DNA from: CAIUPE01 sp046091665
GTDB taxonomy: Bacteria > Pseudomonadota > Alphaproteobacteria > Rhizobiales > Beijerinckiaceae
Direction: 5' to 3'
NCBI GenBank assembly: GCA_046091665.1
Contig: JBJTCD010000026.1
Coordinates: forward strand, 32,792 to 96,791
DNA length: 64,000 nt
Below are positions 8,276 to 18,452 of this stretch, one piece after another. Positions within the stretch are counted from its first letter, which is position 1, and each line of letters starts with the position of its first letter. The position numbers were made by a program, and so were the translations under genes. The notes under the pieces were generated by a model. The model had not been told where the DNA came from. It made no database searches and was given only the letters and a program-made list of their open reading frames with translations.

Positions 8276-9823
8276 CTAATTCCGCGCGATAAAACATTTG
8301 CCGCCAGCTGATGTTACGGCACCGCAAGCAACATTCGCCTCATCGCGCGTATAGCCCACAGCACGAACACGATAGACGGTTTTGCCATTGCTCTCTGCTT
8401 TGATCACGAGAACATCCCGCCCATCAATTTGTTCAGCAAAATCCGTCTTCACGCGTTTAGCGAGTCCGTTCGCATCCGCCTCAACTGCGGGTGCGCCAAA
8501 TTGAACTGCATATTCGCCGGTCACAGGCGCGGCTCCCGTCTCCTGAACTGTCTCTGTCGATGCCGTGTTATCGGTCGCAGATTTCACGAGATCCGCGAGA
8601 GGATCGGCTTCCGCCGGCGTCTCGGAAACAAGATCCAAATCATTCGGCCTTGCGATGGGCAATGGAACGGCGGCGGGTTCGCCGACAAGCGGCGGCAATT
8701 CAGGCTTTGCTGGTTTAACCGGCTGCGCGGGTGGCGGCGTGTTTGACGCAACGACTACAGGCTCCACCTTTTGAATCGATGCCGCTGGCGCGGCAGGCGC
8801 AACATTTTTCGGCGGTTGCGCCACTTGCGGGGCTGTATCGACGCTCGGCTTTGCCGGTGCAATTTGTGGATCACCGACAATCGTGCCGTCGGGCCGAACA
8901 GTTACTGTTTTGACGGCCTTTGGATCGCCCATAGAGGGGACAATCGATTTCGTCGCTGGTGCGTCTTTGACAATCGCATTCACATCAACAGGCACTTCAG
9001 CCGTTGAGCGTTTCTTTACAGTCGCCGAATTCTCCGGCGTGTCTTTCGTAAAAAGTTCCGTACCGGCAGGTGAGGCTTCGGCCGTTTTATTGTCGGGAGC
9101 AATTTTTACCGGAGTCGAATCGGGTTTGATCACCGGAACTTGTTTTTGATCCGATTGCGGACCCAGACTTACTGCATACCGACCGGACTGAAAAAGATAA
9201 ACCGCATAAACACCGATGGCGACCAAGATGATGATAATGAGCGCCCGAAGACCCGACCATGTTCTCCGCTTTTCTTTTTCAACGGCGGGAAATCGATCCG
9301 TGACCGGTGGACCGAAGCCGCGCGGTAACTCGCCAACGAGACCTGTATAGCCGCCGGGCGGCACGTCCTGACCGGGGGACGAAGAGGAGAATGACGACGG
9401 CCGTACATCGAAAGGCGGCGGTTGCGTCGATCCTGCCATTGGCGGCGCTGGTTCTGAACCGTAAAACGGAGGCGCATCACCTTGCCCACTTCCAAATGGT
9501 GGAGTTTGGCTCTGAATCATATCCCATGATGACTCGGTAACTGCTGGCGCGTCATAACGCGGTTCATCCGGAACGCTCGCCGCTGGCAGTATCCATGCGC
9601 CTGAACTTGTTTGTTGAGGAACACTTTGTTGAGAGCTTGCAGGACGCGCGCCAAATTGCCGTGTGAGTGCCGCTAAATCAGGGATCGCGGCAGTCTCGGC
9701 TTCAGTGCCCCGCAAAGACGGATCAGAAGCAGCCGCACGGATACGGCTGCGGGACGCTTCTCGCAGCTGGCGCTCAAGCTCCTCGAGGTTCACGGAACTG
9801 CGTCCGCGCCCATCATCCGTCAT
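8276..9823 (-). CDS. SPOR-domain membrane protein
   Basis: Bitopic inner-membrane protein predicted to bind denuded septal peptidoglycan. The cytoplasmic N-terminal part of about 190 residues is Pro/Ser/Gln-rich; a single membrane span (ALIIIILVAIGVYAVYLF) lies near 194-212. A long Pro/Ala/Val-rich periplasmic linker follows, and residues from about 440 form the SPOR fold (GEYAVQFGAPAVEADA... with VYRVRAVGYTRDEA). It is encoded between argS and nagZ, the usual place for this Rhizobiales protein. Low-complexity linkers make homology outside the SPOR domain unreliable. It is not clearly DamX or FtsN. Confidence 0.88.
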   Translation of the reverse strand: MTDDGRGRSSVNLEELERQLREASRSRIRAAASDPSLRGTEAETAAIPDLAALTRQFGARPASSQQSVPQQTSSGAWILPAASVPDEPRYDAPAVTESSWDMIQSQTPPFGSGQGDAPPFYGSEPAPPMAGSTQPPPFDVRPSSFSSSSPGQDVPPGGYTGLVGELPRGFGPPVTDRFPAVEKEKRRTWSGLRALIIIILVAIGVYAVYLFQSGRYAVSLGPQSDQKQVPVIKPDSTPVKIAPDNKTAEASPAGTELFTKDTPENSATVKKRSTAEVPVDVNAIVKDAPATKSIVPSMGDPKAVKTVTVRPDGTIVGDPQIAPAKPSVDTAPQVAQPPKNVAPAAPAASIQKVEPVVVASNTPPPAQPVKPAKPELPPLVGEPAAVPLPIARPNDLDLVSETPAEADPLADLVKSATDNTASTETVQETGAAPVTGEYAVQFGAPAVEADANGLAKRVKTDFAEQIDGRDVLVIKAESNGKTVYRVRAVGYTRDEANVACGAVTSAGGKCFIARN

Positions 9824-9878
9824 GAATAAGGTTCCGGCTCCACGCGCATTGATCGGCGGATACCCTGCCCGAACCGAC

Positions 9879-11633
9879 TCAGCGCATTTCGTTTGGAGCC
9901 GAAACCCCTAAGACCGAAAGGCCAGACGCGAGAACAATTCGAACCGAATCGACCAGAGCGAGTCGCGCGATCGATAAATCTCTATCATTCTCAATGACAA
10001 AACGTAAGTCCGGATGATCTTTGCCGCGATTCCAAAGCGCATGAAAATCACTCGCAACCTCGTGAAGATAGAAAGCGATTCGGTGCGGCTCATGCGCTAA
10101 GGCGGCACTTTCAACAAGACGCGGATACTGCGCCAGACGATGCATGACGCCCCTCTCCGCTTCATCTGTTAACCGCGCAAGATCCGCGTGCTTCACATCT
10201 TCAGAGGTTGGATTGATAGAACCTTGTGCTTGGCGTGCGACCGAAGCACAACGTGCATGGGCATATTGAACATAAAAGACGGGATTGTCTTTTGATTGCT
10301 CGATCACTTTGCCAAGATCAAAATCCAAAGTTGCGTCATTTTTGCGATAAAGCATCATGAAGCGCACAGCATCACGACCAACTTCATCAACAACTTCGCG
10401 CAATGTAATGAAATCGCCGGAGCGTTTGCTCATCCGTACTTGTTCACCATTGCGCAAAAGGCGAACGAGCTGACAGATCTTGACGTCAAGATCTCCAAGT
10501 CCATCGGTTGCCGCTTTGACGGCCGACGTCATACGTTTGATGTAACCGCCATGATCCGCGCCCCACACATCAATCATGGTCTTAAAGCCACGTAGATATT
10601 TCGAGCGATGATAGGCAATATCCGCAGCGAAATAAGTGTAGCTGCCATCAGACTTCAAAAGCGGACGATCAACATCATCACCAAATTGTGTTGCACGGAA
10701 CAATGTCTGTTCGCGATCTTCCCAATCCTCAACCGGCGCGCCTTTTGGTGGCGGCAATCGACCTTGAAAAACAAGATCACGAGACTTCAATTCGGTGATC
10801 AATGCAGCGATTTCATCCCGGTTGCCGCCTTGTGACAAAGAGCGCTCCGAGAAAAAAACATCATGCTTGATGGCAAGCGCAGCGAGATCTTCACGAATGC
10901 GGTCCATCATTGCGTCAATCGCCGCTTGGCGCACAATCGGAAGCCATTCATTTTCTGACTTCGTAAGCAGCGCGGAACCATGTTGTTTTGAAAGCGCTTG
11001 ACCCACAGGTACAAGATAATCACCCGGGTAAAGGCCCTCGGGAATCGCGCCTATATGTTCGCCCAAGGCTTCACGATACCGAAGGAACGCCGAACGTGCG
11101 AGAATATCAACCTGTGCGCCCGCATCATTGATGTAATATTCACGCGTGACATCATAACCAGCAAAATCCAGCAAGCTTGCCAAAGCATCGCCAAAGACGG
11201 CGCCACGACCATGGCCGACATGCATCGGACCTGTTGGATTGGCCGACACGAATTCAACATTTACCTTTTCGCGATTGCCCTTGATGCTTCGACCATAGGC
11301 TTCGCGATCATTCAGAATGGACTTTAGCACGCCATGAAAGAGTGAAGCGTCCAAACGGAGATTGATGAACCCCGGCCCTGCGATGTCAACCGATGAAACG
11401 CCGTCAAGAGCTTGAAGACGCGGAACAAGTTTTTCAGCAAAGGCACGCGGCGGCATCGACGCGTCTTTGGCAAACACCATCGCCGCATTGGTCGCTAAAT
11501 CGCCATGCGAAGGATCACGCGGCGGTTCCACCGTGATCCGCGCCGTATCAAGGTCCTTAGGCACTTCACCTGTTTGACCCAGCTCGGAAACGCAAGCGGC
11601 GATGCGGTTTTGGAAAAGTTCGAAAAGATTCAT
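9879..11633 (-). CDS. argS: Arginyl-tRNA synthetase
   Basis: Class I synthetase charging tRNA-Arg. It has the N-terminal additional domain specific to ArgRS (about 1-110), the HIGH-type motif as GPMHVGHGRGAVFGDAL (about 132-148), the KMSKS-type site as VRMSKRSGDF (about 407-416), and the C-terminal DALR anticodon-binding helices (YVQYAHARCASVARQA...). At 584 residues it is full length. It lies between dgt and the SPOR protein. Confidence 0.97.
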   Translation of the reverse strand: MNLFELFQNRIAACVSELGQTGEVPKDLDTARITVEPPRDPSHGDLATNAAMVFAKDASMPPRAFAEKLVPRLQALDGVSSVDIAGPGFINLRLDASLFHGVLKSILNDREAYGRSIKGNREKVNVEFVSANPTGPMHVGHGRGAVFGDALASLLDFAGYDVTREYYINDAGAQVDILARSAFLRYREALGEHIGAIPEGLYPGDYLVPVGQALSKQHGSALLTKSENEWLPIVRQAAIDAMMDRIREDLAALAIKHDVFFSERSLSQGGNRDEIAALITELKSRDLVFQGRLPPPKGAPVEDWEDREQTLFRATQFGDDVDRPLLKSDGSYTYFAADIAYHRSKYLRGFKTMIDVWGADHGGYIKRMTSAVKAATDGLGDLDVKICQLVRLLRNGEQVRMSKRSGDFITLREVVDEVGRDAVRFMMLYRKNDATLDFDLGKVIEQSKDNPVFYVQYAHARCASVARQAQGSINPTSEDVKHADLARLTDEAERGVMHRLAQYPRLVESAALAHEPHRIAFYLHEVASDFHALWNRGKDHPDLRFVIENDRDLSIARLALVDSVRIVLASGLSVLGVSAPNEMR

Positions 11634-11679
11634 GAGAGAACGCGTTCTAATATGGGTTTCAAGCGAATGGCCACGGGCG

Positions 11680-12888
11680 CTATCGCAATTCGGGGGTTAC
11701 GTCAAACAGGCGCCGGTGTTCATCAAGCGCAAAGCGGTCGGTCATTCCGGCGATGTAATCAGCTATCCGTCGCCGCGTTTGAAGTCGATTGCTCCCATCA
11801 AGTCCCTGCTGCCATTCCTTTGGTAGATGCGAGATGTCGGCAATATAGGCTTCAAAAAGATCACGAATAACTTGTTCGGCATCATTTCGGATCTTCATCA
11901 CGGACGGGCTTCGGTACATCCGCGCGAAAAGAAATTTTTTGATCGCCCGATCCGCTTCACTTAATTCATCCGGAAAGCGAATGAGCGTCAATCCCGCTTT
12001 GCGGATGTCATCAACAGAAGCAGAGTGATAGGGTTTCAATATGTCTTGGCTCGAGCGAATGACGCCCTCGACAAAACGCGTGATCACACGACGTACCAAT
12101 TCATGAATTCGTCTTGTTGTTTCAAGCTTTGGCCATTGCCGATCAATCTCATTTAAGATGGCCGCAATGAAGGGAATTTCACGCAGCTCATCGATCGCAA
12201 AAAGGCCTGCACGCAATCCGTCATCAATATCATGGGTGTTATAGGCGATATCATCAGACAGGGCCGCAACTTGCGCTTCAAGCCCGGCATGGTCCGAGAT
12301 TGCCAAGGGGAATATTTTTTCAAAATCGAGTATATCTTGCGGGACGGTTTTCGATTTCGCATTAGGAAGAACCTCACCCTTTGCATGCGTCAAAGGACCA
12401 TTATGCTTGACGAGACCTTCAAGCGTTTCCCAAGAAAGATTTAAGCCATCAAAATCCGGATAACGCCGCTCAAGTGACGTCACAACTTTCAAGGCCTGCG
12501 CATTGTGATCAAATCCACCATCATCGCGCAAACAATGAGCAAGCGCGTCTTCGCCCGTGTGACCAAAAGGCGGATGCCCGAGATCATGAGACAGCGCCAA
12601 AGCTTCAGCGAGATCTTCATCAAGTCCAAGAGCGCGTGAAATCGACCGCGCAATTTGCGCGACCTCAATCGTATGTGTGAGCCTTGTTCTGAAATGATCC
12701 CCCTCATGAAACACAAAGACTTGTGTCTTGTGCTTGAGGCGCCGAAATGCGGTCGAGTGGATGATCCGGTCACGATCACGCTGGAATTCGCTGCGGGTTG
12801 GGGACGACGCCTCGGCGAAAAGCCGACCGCGCGAACGGGCGGGATCCGTCGCATAAGCCGCACGCCAGCGATCAAACCGACCTTCCAC
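11680..12888 (-). CDS. dgt: Deoxyguanosinetriphosphate triphosphohydrolase-like protein
   Basis: HD-domain enzyme expected to hydrolyse dNTPs to nucleoside and triphosphate. The metal-binding histidines and HD pair are in TRLTHTIEVAQIARSI and SHDLGHPPFGHTGEDAL (about residues 68-125). The GTG start at 12888 is supported by GGAGG 7 bases upstream. The 402-residue length matches the alphaproteobacterial short form. It is transcribed divergently from erpA and upstream of argS. Substrate preference is not readable from sequence. Confidence 0.93.
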   Translation of the reverse strand: MEGRFDRWRAAYATDPARSRGRLFAEASSPTRSEFQRDRDRIIHSTAFRRLKHKTQVFVFHEGDHFRTRLTHTIEVAQIARSISRALGLDEDLAEALALSHDLGHPPFGHTGEDALAHCLRDDGGFDHNAQALKVVTSLERRYPDFDGLNLSWETLEGLVKHNGPLTHAKGEVLPNAKSKTVPQDILDFEKIFPLAISDHAGLEAQVAALSDDIAYNTHDIDDGLRAGLFAIDELREIPFIAAILNEIDRQWPKLETTRRIHELVRRVITRFVEGVIRSSQDILKPYHSASVDDIRKAGLTLIRFPDELSEADRAIKKFLFARMYRSPSVMKIRNDAEQVIRDLFEAYIADISHLPKEWQQGLDGSNRLQTRRRIADYIAGMTDRFALDEHRRLFDVTPELR

Positions 12889-12973
12889 CGTTCATCCTCC
12901 GGTTGAAACTCACCCGCCGAGCCCCTATTTTGAGGGCTCGAAGAGTCTTAGGATCAGAAACAGGCCCTTGGCT

Positions 12974-13318
12974 ATGGATGCAAGCCCAAATACGAATTTT
13001 TCCGTCACCGAACGTGCTGCCAGACGCATAAAAGCGATTCTGGCGTCTGAGGCTGCGGAAGCAAAATTGCGCGTGAGCGTGAGCGGCGGCGGCTGCTCTG
13101 GCTTCCAATATGGCTTTGCGGTTGAGACCGCGGATGCAGAAGACGATATCCGCATCGAGCGCGACGGGGCCGTGGTTCTGATCGATCCGACCTCCCTGCC
13201 CTTCCTCGAAGGCTCGACCCTCGACTTTATCGATGACCTTATGGGCCAGAGTTTCCGCGTCGAGAACCCAAATGCCACTGCCTCCTGCGGCTGCGGTACG
13301 AGTTTTTCGATTGGCTGA
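12974..13318 (+). CDS. erpA: A-type iron-sulfur carrier/insertion protein (ErpA/IscA family)
   Basis: Small carrier that delivers Fe-S clusters to apo-enzymes. The 114-residue protein has the three conserved cysteines of the family: one in GGGCSGFQYGF (about residue 44) and two in the C-terminal CGCGTSFSI. ATG at 12974 is preferred over an upstream in-frame TTG. In Rhizobiales the copy beside dgt is usually called ErpA, but sequence alone cannot separate ErpA from IscA or SufA. It is the first gene of the plus-strand group before the sugar kinase. Confidence 0.9.
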   Translation: MDASPNTNFSVTERAARRIKAILASEAAEAKLRVSVSGGGCSGFQYGFAVETADAEDDIRIERDGAVVLIDPTSLPFLEGSTLDFIDDLMGQSFRVENPNATASCGCGTSFSIG

Positions 13319-13432
13319 AAATTAGGCATTGTTTTCGGATAAATTCGGCCCCAAACTCAATTTTTCCTTGTCGGTTTCTGGATTTTCGGTCACTCGATAG
13401 GAAAGACCGAATTGACGAAGGATAAGCCGACA

Positions 13433-14326
13433 ATGGAAGCGCTGTTTATTGGCCAGACCTATATTGATGTGACCTTTCTGACGGATCATATCCCGACGGG
13501 TGACGATAAAACCGTGGCCAATAATTATGCCGTTTCGTTCGGTGGAAATGCCGTTACGGCCGCTTTCTGTTGCGCGAAACTTGGAGTGGTGCCGGATCTT
13601 TTGACATCACTTGCCGATGATTGGCTTGGCCGCATGTTTTTGGACATGGCGGCAAAATATCAAATTCCGGTACACGGCCGAAAGGTTAAAGAGAGCTCGC
13701 TCTCCTTCGTCATCCCGAACAATGGCAAGCGCGCGATCATTCGCTGCCGTGACGATGATTATCTCCACCCCTTCCCGACTTTGCGCCTCGATGGCATTCG
13801 CGCACTTCATCTTGACGGGCATCAAAGCGATGCCGCTCTTCATTATGCTAAGCTATGTCGGGAAAAAGGCGTGTTGGTTTCGCTCGATGGCGGTGGTCTT
13901 CGTTCAAACACGCATGAGCTTTTGAACTTCGTTGATGTTGCGGTGTGCGGTGAACGTCTCGCGGAACAACTTAATCTTGATGACAAAGGCCTGCTCGATT
14001 TGCTTAAATCAAAGGGGGTTAAAATCGGCGGTGTGACACGTGGCGAGCGCGGCATGCTCTGGTATGATGAAAGCGGAACAATCCGCACCCAACCGCCACT
14101 CAAAGTTCCTTCTGAAGTGATCATCGATACAAATGGCGCGGGCGATGTGTTCCACGGTGCCTATATGTATTCTTATCTCGCGCGGCCCGCCTTACCTTGG
14201 GAATCGCATTTTGAATTCGCGCGGGCAGCTTCGACACACAAGATTCAGAAATTAGGAAATGAAGCCGGTCTTCCCTCAATGAATGACATCACGGCGATCA
14301 TGCAACATTTTCGCCCGGCGGCGTGA
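13433..14326 (+). CDS. PfkB-family carbohydrate kinase
   Basis: Ribokinase-like kinase that phosphorylates a sugar or nucleoside; the substrate is not identifiable. The N-terminal signature region is AVSFGGNAVTAAFCCAKLG and the C-terminal anion-hole/catalytic motif is IDTNGAGDVFHGAY (about residues 235-248), with Asp as the predicted base. ATG at 13433 follows GAAGGA; an in-frame TTG at 13412 is less likely. The product is 297 residues. Its stop codon overlaps the GTG start of the next gene by 4 bases, suggesting translational coupling. Confidence 0.9.
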   Translation: MEALFIGQTYIDVTFLTDHIPTGDDKTVANNYAVSFGGNAVTAAFCCAKLGVVPDLLTSLADDWLGRMFLDMAAKYQIPVHGRKVKESSLSFVIPNNGKRAIIRCRDDDYLHPFPTLRLDGIRALHLDGHQSDAALHYAKLCREKGVLVSLDGGGLRSNTHELLNFVDVAVCGERLAEQLNLDDKGLLDLLKSKGVKIGGVTRGERGMLWYDESGTIRTQPPLKVPSEVIIDTNGAGDVFHGAYMYSYLARPALPWESHFEFARAASTHKIQKLGNEAGLPSMNDITAIMQHFRPAA

Positions 14327-16113
14327 GGTCTATTGTGACGAGATTATATCGTTCAAATGAAATTGAATTTCGAGATCATCGGAAACAAATTGCATTTCAC
14401 CGGATCTCCCTTTTATTCATTCTTTTAATATTATTCCCAAAGCTTGGACTCGCAGGAGAGAAGCTTAATTTTGACCGTCTTGAGTTTAAAACAGGCATTA
14501 CAGTCGTCAAAGCCGACGGCGTTGAAATAGAAAACTCCTCCTTCTCCACGGACGCGTTAAAAACTATATTTTCTGATACCGCCCTAGGCGCACAGGCCGA
14601 CGCGCTTTCAAAATTCGATGCCGACCGTATTTTTGTAAAATCCTTGCGTCAGGAACAAATCATCAATGGGCAAATTTCTGCATCCATTCTAAGCAATGTA
14701 ACTTTGACGAGCATCAAATCCGGCGTTGCGGCGTCTTTGAAAGTTGATGCTGGAACTTTTGGATCTGGCGATGGTAATGACGCCCAAGCGGGCACCATCG
14801 GCGCCATCACGGCAAGCGAAATTGACCTCGGCCTCTTCATTGCCGGTGGAGCCACAAAAGCAGGAAATAAAAACGAATATCGGAAGGCTTATGGCGAAGC
14901 GGCGTTCAATTCAATTTCGATCTCGTCACCGACGGGGCCCGTATTGACGGTTGAACGCGCGAGTATGCGCGATTTCCGCATCAAAACATCCGAACAAGGT
15001 CTCTCCGGTATCGCCGAACGTATTTTGCGCCGCCAAACACAATCGCCCATGAGCGATGCCGATCTGAATGCGGTCATCCTCGATACGGTTGATATCTTGA
15101 CGAGCTTTTCCATCGGCATGGTAGAAGTCTCACAGACCGTCTTGACGGATAAAAGGTCTGATGAAATTTCGAAGATCAACCGCATTGTCTATGAAAGCAC
15201 CATCGATGGAAAACCTCAACATTTTCGCCTTGACGGCTTTGAAGGTCTCTATCCACTAAATCGCGTACGAATTGGAAGTCTCGAACAATCAGGGTTTTCT
15301 TTTCTTCCAGTCGTTGAGAGCGTGAAAAGCTTCGCTTCGAAACCAAATGCAAATTTTGCAGATGCTGATCCTATCGCCTTTGTTCCCGTCATCGGAAAAT
15401 TTGAAATCCGCGATGTGACCATTGATACGAGCGGCGTCCCGCCTGTTCATGCCGGTTTGCGGTCCATGGTGCTAGCGGTAGAAAATCCGAATGGCGGTGT
15501 TCCGCGATCCGCCGAAGTTACATTTGACGGTCTCTTCGGCCCGATCCCCTCCGACAGCAACGAACCGGCAATCGATAATCTCATCGCACTTGGTTATCGC
15601 GATGTGAACTTATCCGGAACCTTGCGACTCGCGATTGATGAAAAAGCGAAGATGTTCAAAGCAGAAACGCTGCTCACCGGCGAAAATATGGGGACGGTCG
15701 GTGCAACCGCCAATCTCATCAATGTTCCTGTTGATCTCTTGATGCGCAATCCCACAGCCGCTCTGATCGCCTTTGCGGGCGCACGCATCAAAGACATGTC
15801 GGTGACGATTGAAAATCGTGGGTTGGCTGATCGCCTCATTGATCAAGATGCGATCAAGACAAAAAGATCTCCGCAAGATGTGCGAAAGAATTATGCCGCT
15901 GCGGCTTCTGCGAGTTTGCAGATCTATCTTGGCATGTCGCCAAATGCCAAAGCACTCACGCAATCGCTCGCGAAATTTATCGATAAGCCGACGCGTTTAT
16001 CCATTACGGCAAAGGCAAAAAATCCCGATGGTGTCGCCCTCGCAGAAGGGGCAACGGCGGAAAATCCCGCGCAGGTGCTCGAAGCCTTTGATCTGATGAT
16101 CTCACAAAACTAA
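14323..16113 (+). CDS. Exported protein of unknown function
   Basis: I do not recognise a family. The GTG start at 14323 overlaps the PfkB stop, and no other strong start lies upstream of the signal-like segment. The n-region is unusually long (about 27 residues, basic); a hydrophobic stretch (ISLLFILLILFPKLGLAG) ends at about residue 45 with a plausible signal-peptidase I site. The mature part of about 550 residues is soluble in appearance, alternating beta-like and Ser/Thr/Asp-rich segments, with a conserved-looking middle piece around VPVIGKFEIRDVTIDTSGVP (about 365-385). No catalytic motif was seen. Coupling to a sugar kinase is noted, but no functional link can be drawn. Confidence 0.75.
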   Translation: MRSIVTRLYRSNEIEFRDHRKQIAFHRISLLFILLILFPKLGLAGEKLNFDRLEFKTGITVVKADGVEIENSSFSTDALKTIFSDTALGAQADALSKFDADRIFVKSLRQEQIINGQISASILSNVTLTSIKSGVAASLKVDAGTFGSGDGNDAQAGTIGAITASEIDLGLFIAGGATKAGNKNEYRKAYGEAAFNSISISSPTGPVLTVERASMRDFRIKTSEQGLSGIAERILRRQTQSPMSDADLNAVILDTVDILTSFSIGMVEVSQTVLTDKRSDEISKINRIVYESTIDGKPQHFRLDGFEGLYPLNRVRIGSLEQSGFSFLPVVESVKSFASKPNANFADADPIAFVPVIGKFEIRDVTIDTSGVPPVHAGLRSMVLAVENPNGGVPRSAEVTFDGLFGPIPSDSNEPAIDNLIALGYRDVNLSGTLRLAIDEKAKMFKAETLLTGENMGTVGATANLINVPVDLLMRNPTAALIAFAGARIKDMSVTIENRGLADRLIDQDAIKTKRSPQDVRKNYAAAASASLQIYLGMSPNAKALTQSLAKFIDKPTRLSITAKAKNPDGVALAEGATAENPAQVLEAFDLMISQN

Positions 16114-16115
16114 GA

Positions 16116-18425
16116 TCATACGAGTTTTAATTGCGGTGTATCCACCGCTTGCGCCTCAACAACCGCAAGCGCGGTCATGTTTACAACGCCACGCGCCGTG
16201 ACTGATGTTGTGAGAATATGTGCCGGTTTCGCGGTTCCAATCAAAATAGGGCCAACAGGCAAGGCATCTGCGAGAACTTTGATCAATTGATAAGCAATAT
16301 TGGCTGCATCGAGATTGGGCATGATCAAGACATTCGCATCGCCTGCAATATGACTATCGGGCAACCGCTTTGAGCGAAGCGTTTGAACAAGCGCGGTATC
16401 GGCTTGCATCTCGCCATCAACTTCAAGCTCGGGATCAATCTTGCGAATATAGTCCAACGCAATCCGCATTTTTTGTGCGGATTTTGCATCCGAGTCGCCA
16501 AAGTCTGAATGTGAGACAAGCGCAATCTTGGGCGTGATTCCAAAGCGTGACACATGATGAGCAGAAAGAATGGCGATGTCTGCAATATCTTCAGCGCTTG
16601 GTTCTTGCGTCACATGCGTATCGGCCAAAAAGAAATTGCCTTTGGATGTAATCATCAAGGTCATTGCGGAGAGATCACGTACACCTTCGCGCAAACCAAT
16701 AATATCGCGAATGTTCCGAAGCTTCGAATGGAAGCGCCCTTCAAGTCCGGCAATCATCGCGTCCGCATCACCGCGCATCACAGCAACAGCCGCAATCACC
16801 GTTGAATTTGTTCTGACCAAAGTACGAGCCGCGTCAGGTGCGACACCCTTACGACCCACGCGCTCAATCAAAGTCGCAACATAATCACGATAACGCGGAT
16901 CATCTTCTGGATTGATCACTTCGACATCACGACCCGGGCGGATCGACAACCCATAGCGCTGACACCGCGTTTCAATGACTGAAGGACGGCCGATCAATAT
17001 CGGAACGGCAAAGCCTTCTTCTTTGGCAATTTGCGCGGCCCGCAACACGCGCTCATCTTCGCCATCCGCATAGATCACGCGCTTGGGTGCAGCTTTCGCT
17101 TGCTCGAATATCGGCTTCATGATGAAGCCAGAACGGAACACAAAGCCTGAGAGCTTTTCTTCGTAAGCCTTAAAATCAGTAATCGGACGCCGTGCTACAC
17201 CCGACGCAATCGCCGCTTGTGCAACTGCGGGCGCGATGCGCAAAATCAAACGCGGATCAAAAGGTGATGGAATAAGAGACTCGGCACCAAAGGTTTTGAC
17301 ATCACCACCATATGCACGCGCAGCCACTTCCGACGGTGCTTCACGCGCGAGGCGTGCAATGGCTGCAACGGCTGCGAGTTTCATTTCCTCATTGATCGTT
17401 GTCGCGCCAACATCAAGCGCGCCACGGAAGATATAAGGAAAGCAGAGAACATTATTGACTTGGTTCGGATAATCGGAACGGCCTGTACACATCATGGCAT
17501 CGGGGCGAACAGCGCGTGCATCTTCCGGCATGATTTCCGGATTAGGGTTGGCAAGCGCCAAAATCAACGGACGTTCCGCCATGCGCTTGACCATATCAGG
17601 TTTTAACACGCCACCAGCAGATAGGCCTAAAAACACATCAGCATTATCAATGACATCATTAAGCGTTCGCTTGTCAGTCTTTTGCGCAAAAACAGATTTC
17701 CAAGGGTCCATGAGTTTCTCGCGCCCCTCATAGACAACGCCTTCGAGATCCGTAACCCAAATATTTTCGCGCTTTGCGCCAAGTGAGACGAGAAGATTAA
17801 GGCAGGCAAGCGCCGCGGCGCCCGCACCTGAGGCGACGATTTTAATATCGGACAAACGCTTGTTCGAAAGATCAACCGCGTTCAATACGGCCGCACCGAC
17901 AATGATCGCGGTGCCATGTTGATCATCATGAAAAACGGGGATCGCCATTTTCTCGCGAAGATGTTTCTCAATTTCAAAGCATTCCGGCGCTTTGATATCT
18001 TCGAGGTTTATTCCGCCGAAAGTCGGTTCAAGCGCGGCAACAACATCGACAAATCTTTTCGGATCATTCTCGGCGACTTCAATATCGAATACGTCGATAC
18101 CGGCGAATTTTTTAAAGAGGACCGCCTTGCCTTCCATCACAGGTTTAGACTCAAGCGGACCGATATTGCCAAGGCCCAAAACGGCCGTGCCGTTTGAAAT
18201 CACGGCAACGAGATTTTGCCGTGATGTGAGTTCCGCCGCGAGATCGGGATTTTCCGCAATCGCTTCGCACGGTGCGGCGACGCCCGGCGAATAAGCGAGC
18301 GCCAAGTCGCGCTGATTGCCGAGCGGTTTCGTCGCCTGAATTTCAAGTTTACCCGGCTTCGGCAGCCGGTGATAGACCATAGAACCGGCGCGCAGATCGT
18401 CTGATGCATTGGAAGATGACGCCAT
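16116..18425 (-). CDS. maeB: NADP-dependent malic enzyme with phosphotransacetylase-like domain
   Basis: Oxidatively decarboxylates malate to pyruvate, giving NADPH. Residues 1 to about 430 are the malic enzyme part (LALAYSPGVAAPC, VFHDDQHGTAII, and the Rossmann segment IVASGAGAAALACLNLL). From about 430 to the end lies a domain resembling phosphate acetyltransferase (AKAAPKRVIYADGEDERVLRAA onward), which in MaeB proteins is regulatory, not catalytic. ATG at 18425 has GGAG 8 bases upstream; a GTG at 18434 lies inside that spacing. The 769-residue length is typical. It is convergent with the exported-protein gene, leaving two bases between them. Confidence 0.95.
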   Translation of the reverse strand: MASSSNASDDLRAGSMVYHRLPKPGKLEIQATKPLGNQRDLALAYSPGVAAPCEAIAENPDLAAELTSRQNLVAVISNGTAVLGLGNIGPLESKPVMEGKAVLFKKFAGIDVFDIEVAENDPKRFVDVVAALEPTFGGINLEDIKAPECFEIEKHLREKMAIPVFHDDQHGTAIIVGAAVLNAVDLSNKRLSDIKIVASGAGAAALACLNLLVSLGAKRENIWVTDLEGVVYEGREKLMDPWKSVFAQKTDKRTLNDVIDNADVFLGLSAGGVLKPDMVKRMAERPLILALANPNPEIMPEDARAVRPDAMMCTGRSDYPNQVNNVLCFPYIFRGALDVGATTINEEMKLAAVAAIARLAREAPSEVAARAYGGDVKTFGAESLIPSPFDPRLILRIAPAVAQAAIASGVARRPITDFKAYEEKLSGFVFRSGFIMKPIFEQAKAAPKRVIYADGEDERVLRAAQIAKEEGFAVPILIGRPSVIETRCQRYGLSIRPGRDVEVINPEDDPRYRDYVATLIERVGRKGVAPDAARTLVRTNSTVIAAVAVMRGDADAMIAGLEGRFHSKLRNIRDIIGLREGVRDLSAMTLMITSKGNFFLADTHVTQEPSAEDIADIAILSAHHVSRFGITPKIALVSHSDFGDSDAKSAQKMRIALDYIRKIDPELEVDGEMQADTALVQTLRSKRLPDSHIAGDANVLIMPNLDAANIAYQLIKVLADALPVGPILIGTAKPAHILTTSVTARGVVNMTALAVVEAQAVDTPQLKLV

Positions 18426-18452
18426 GATCTGCACTCCAAATTCTAAACGCTC

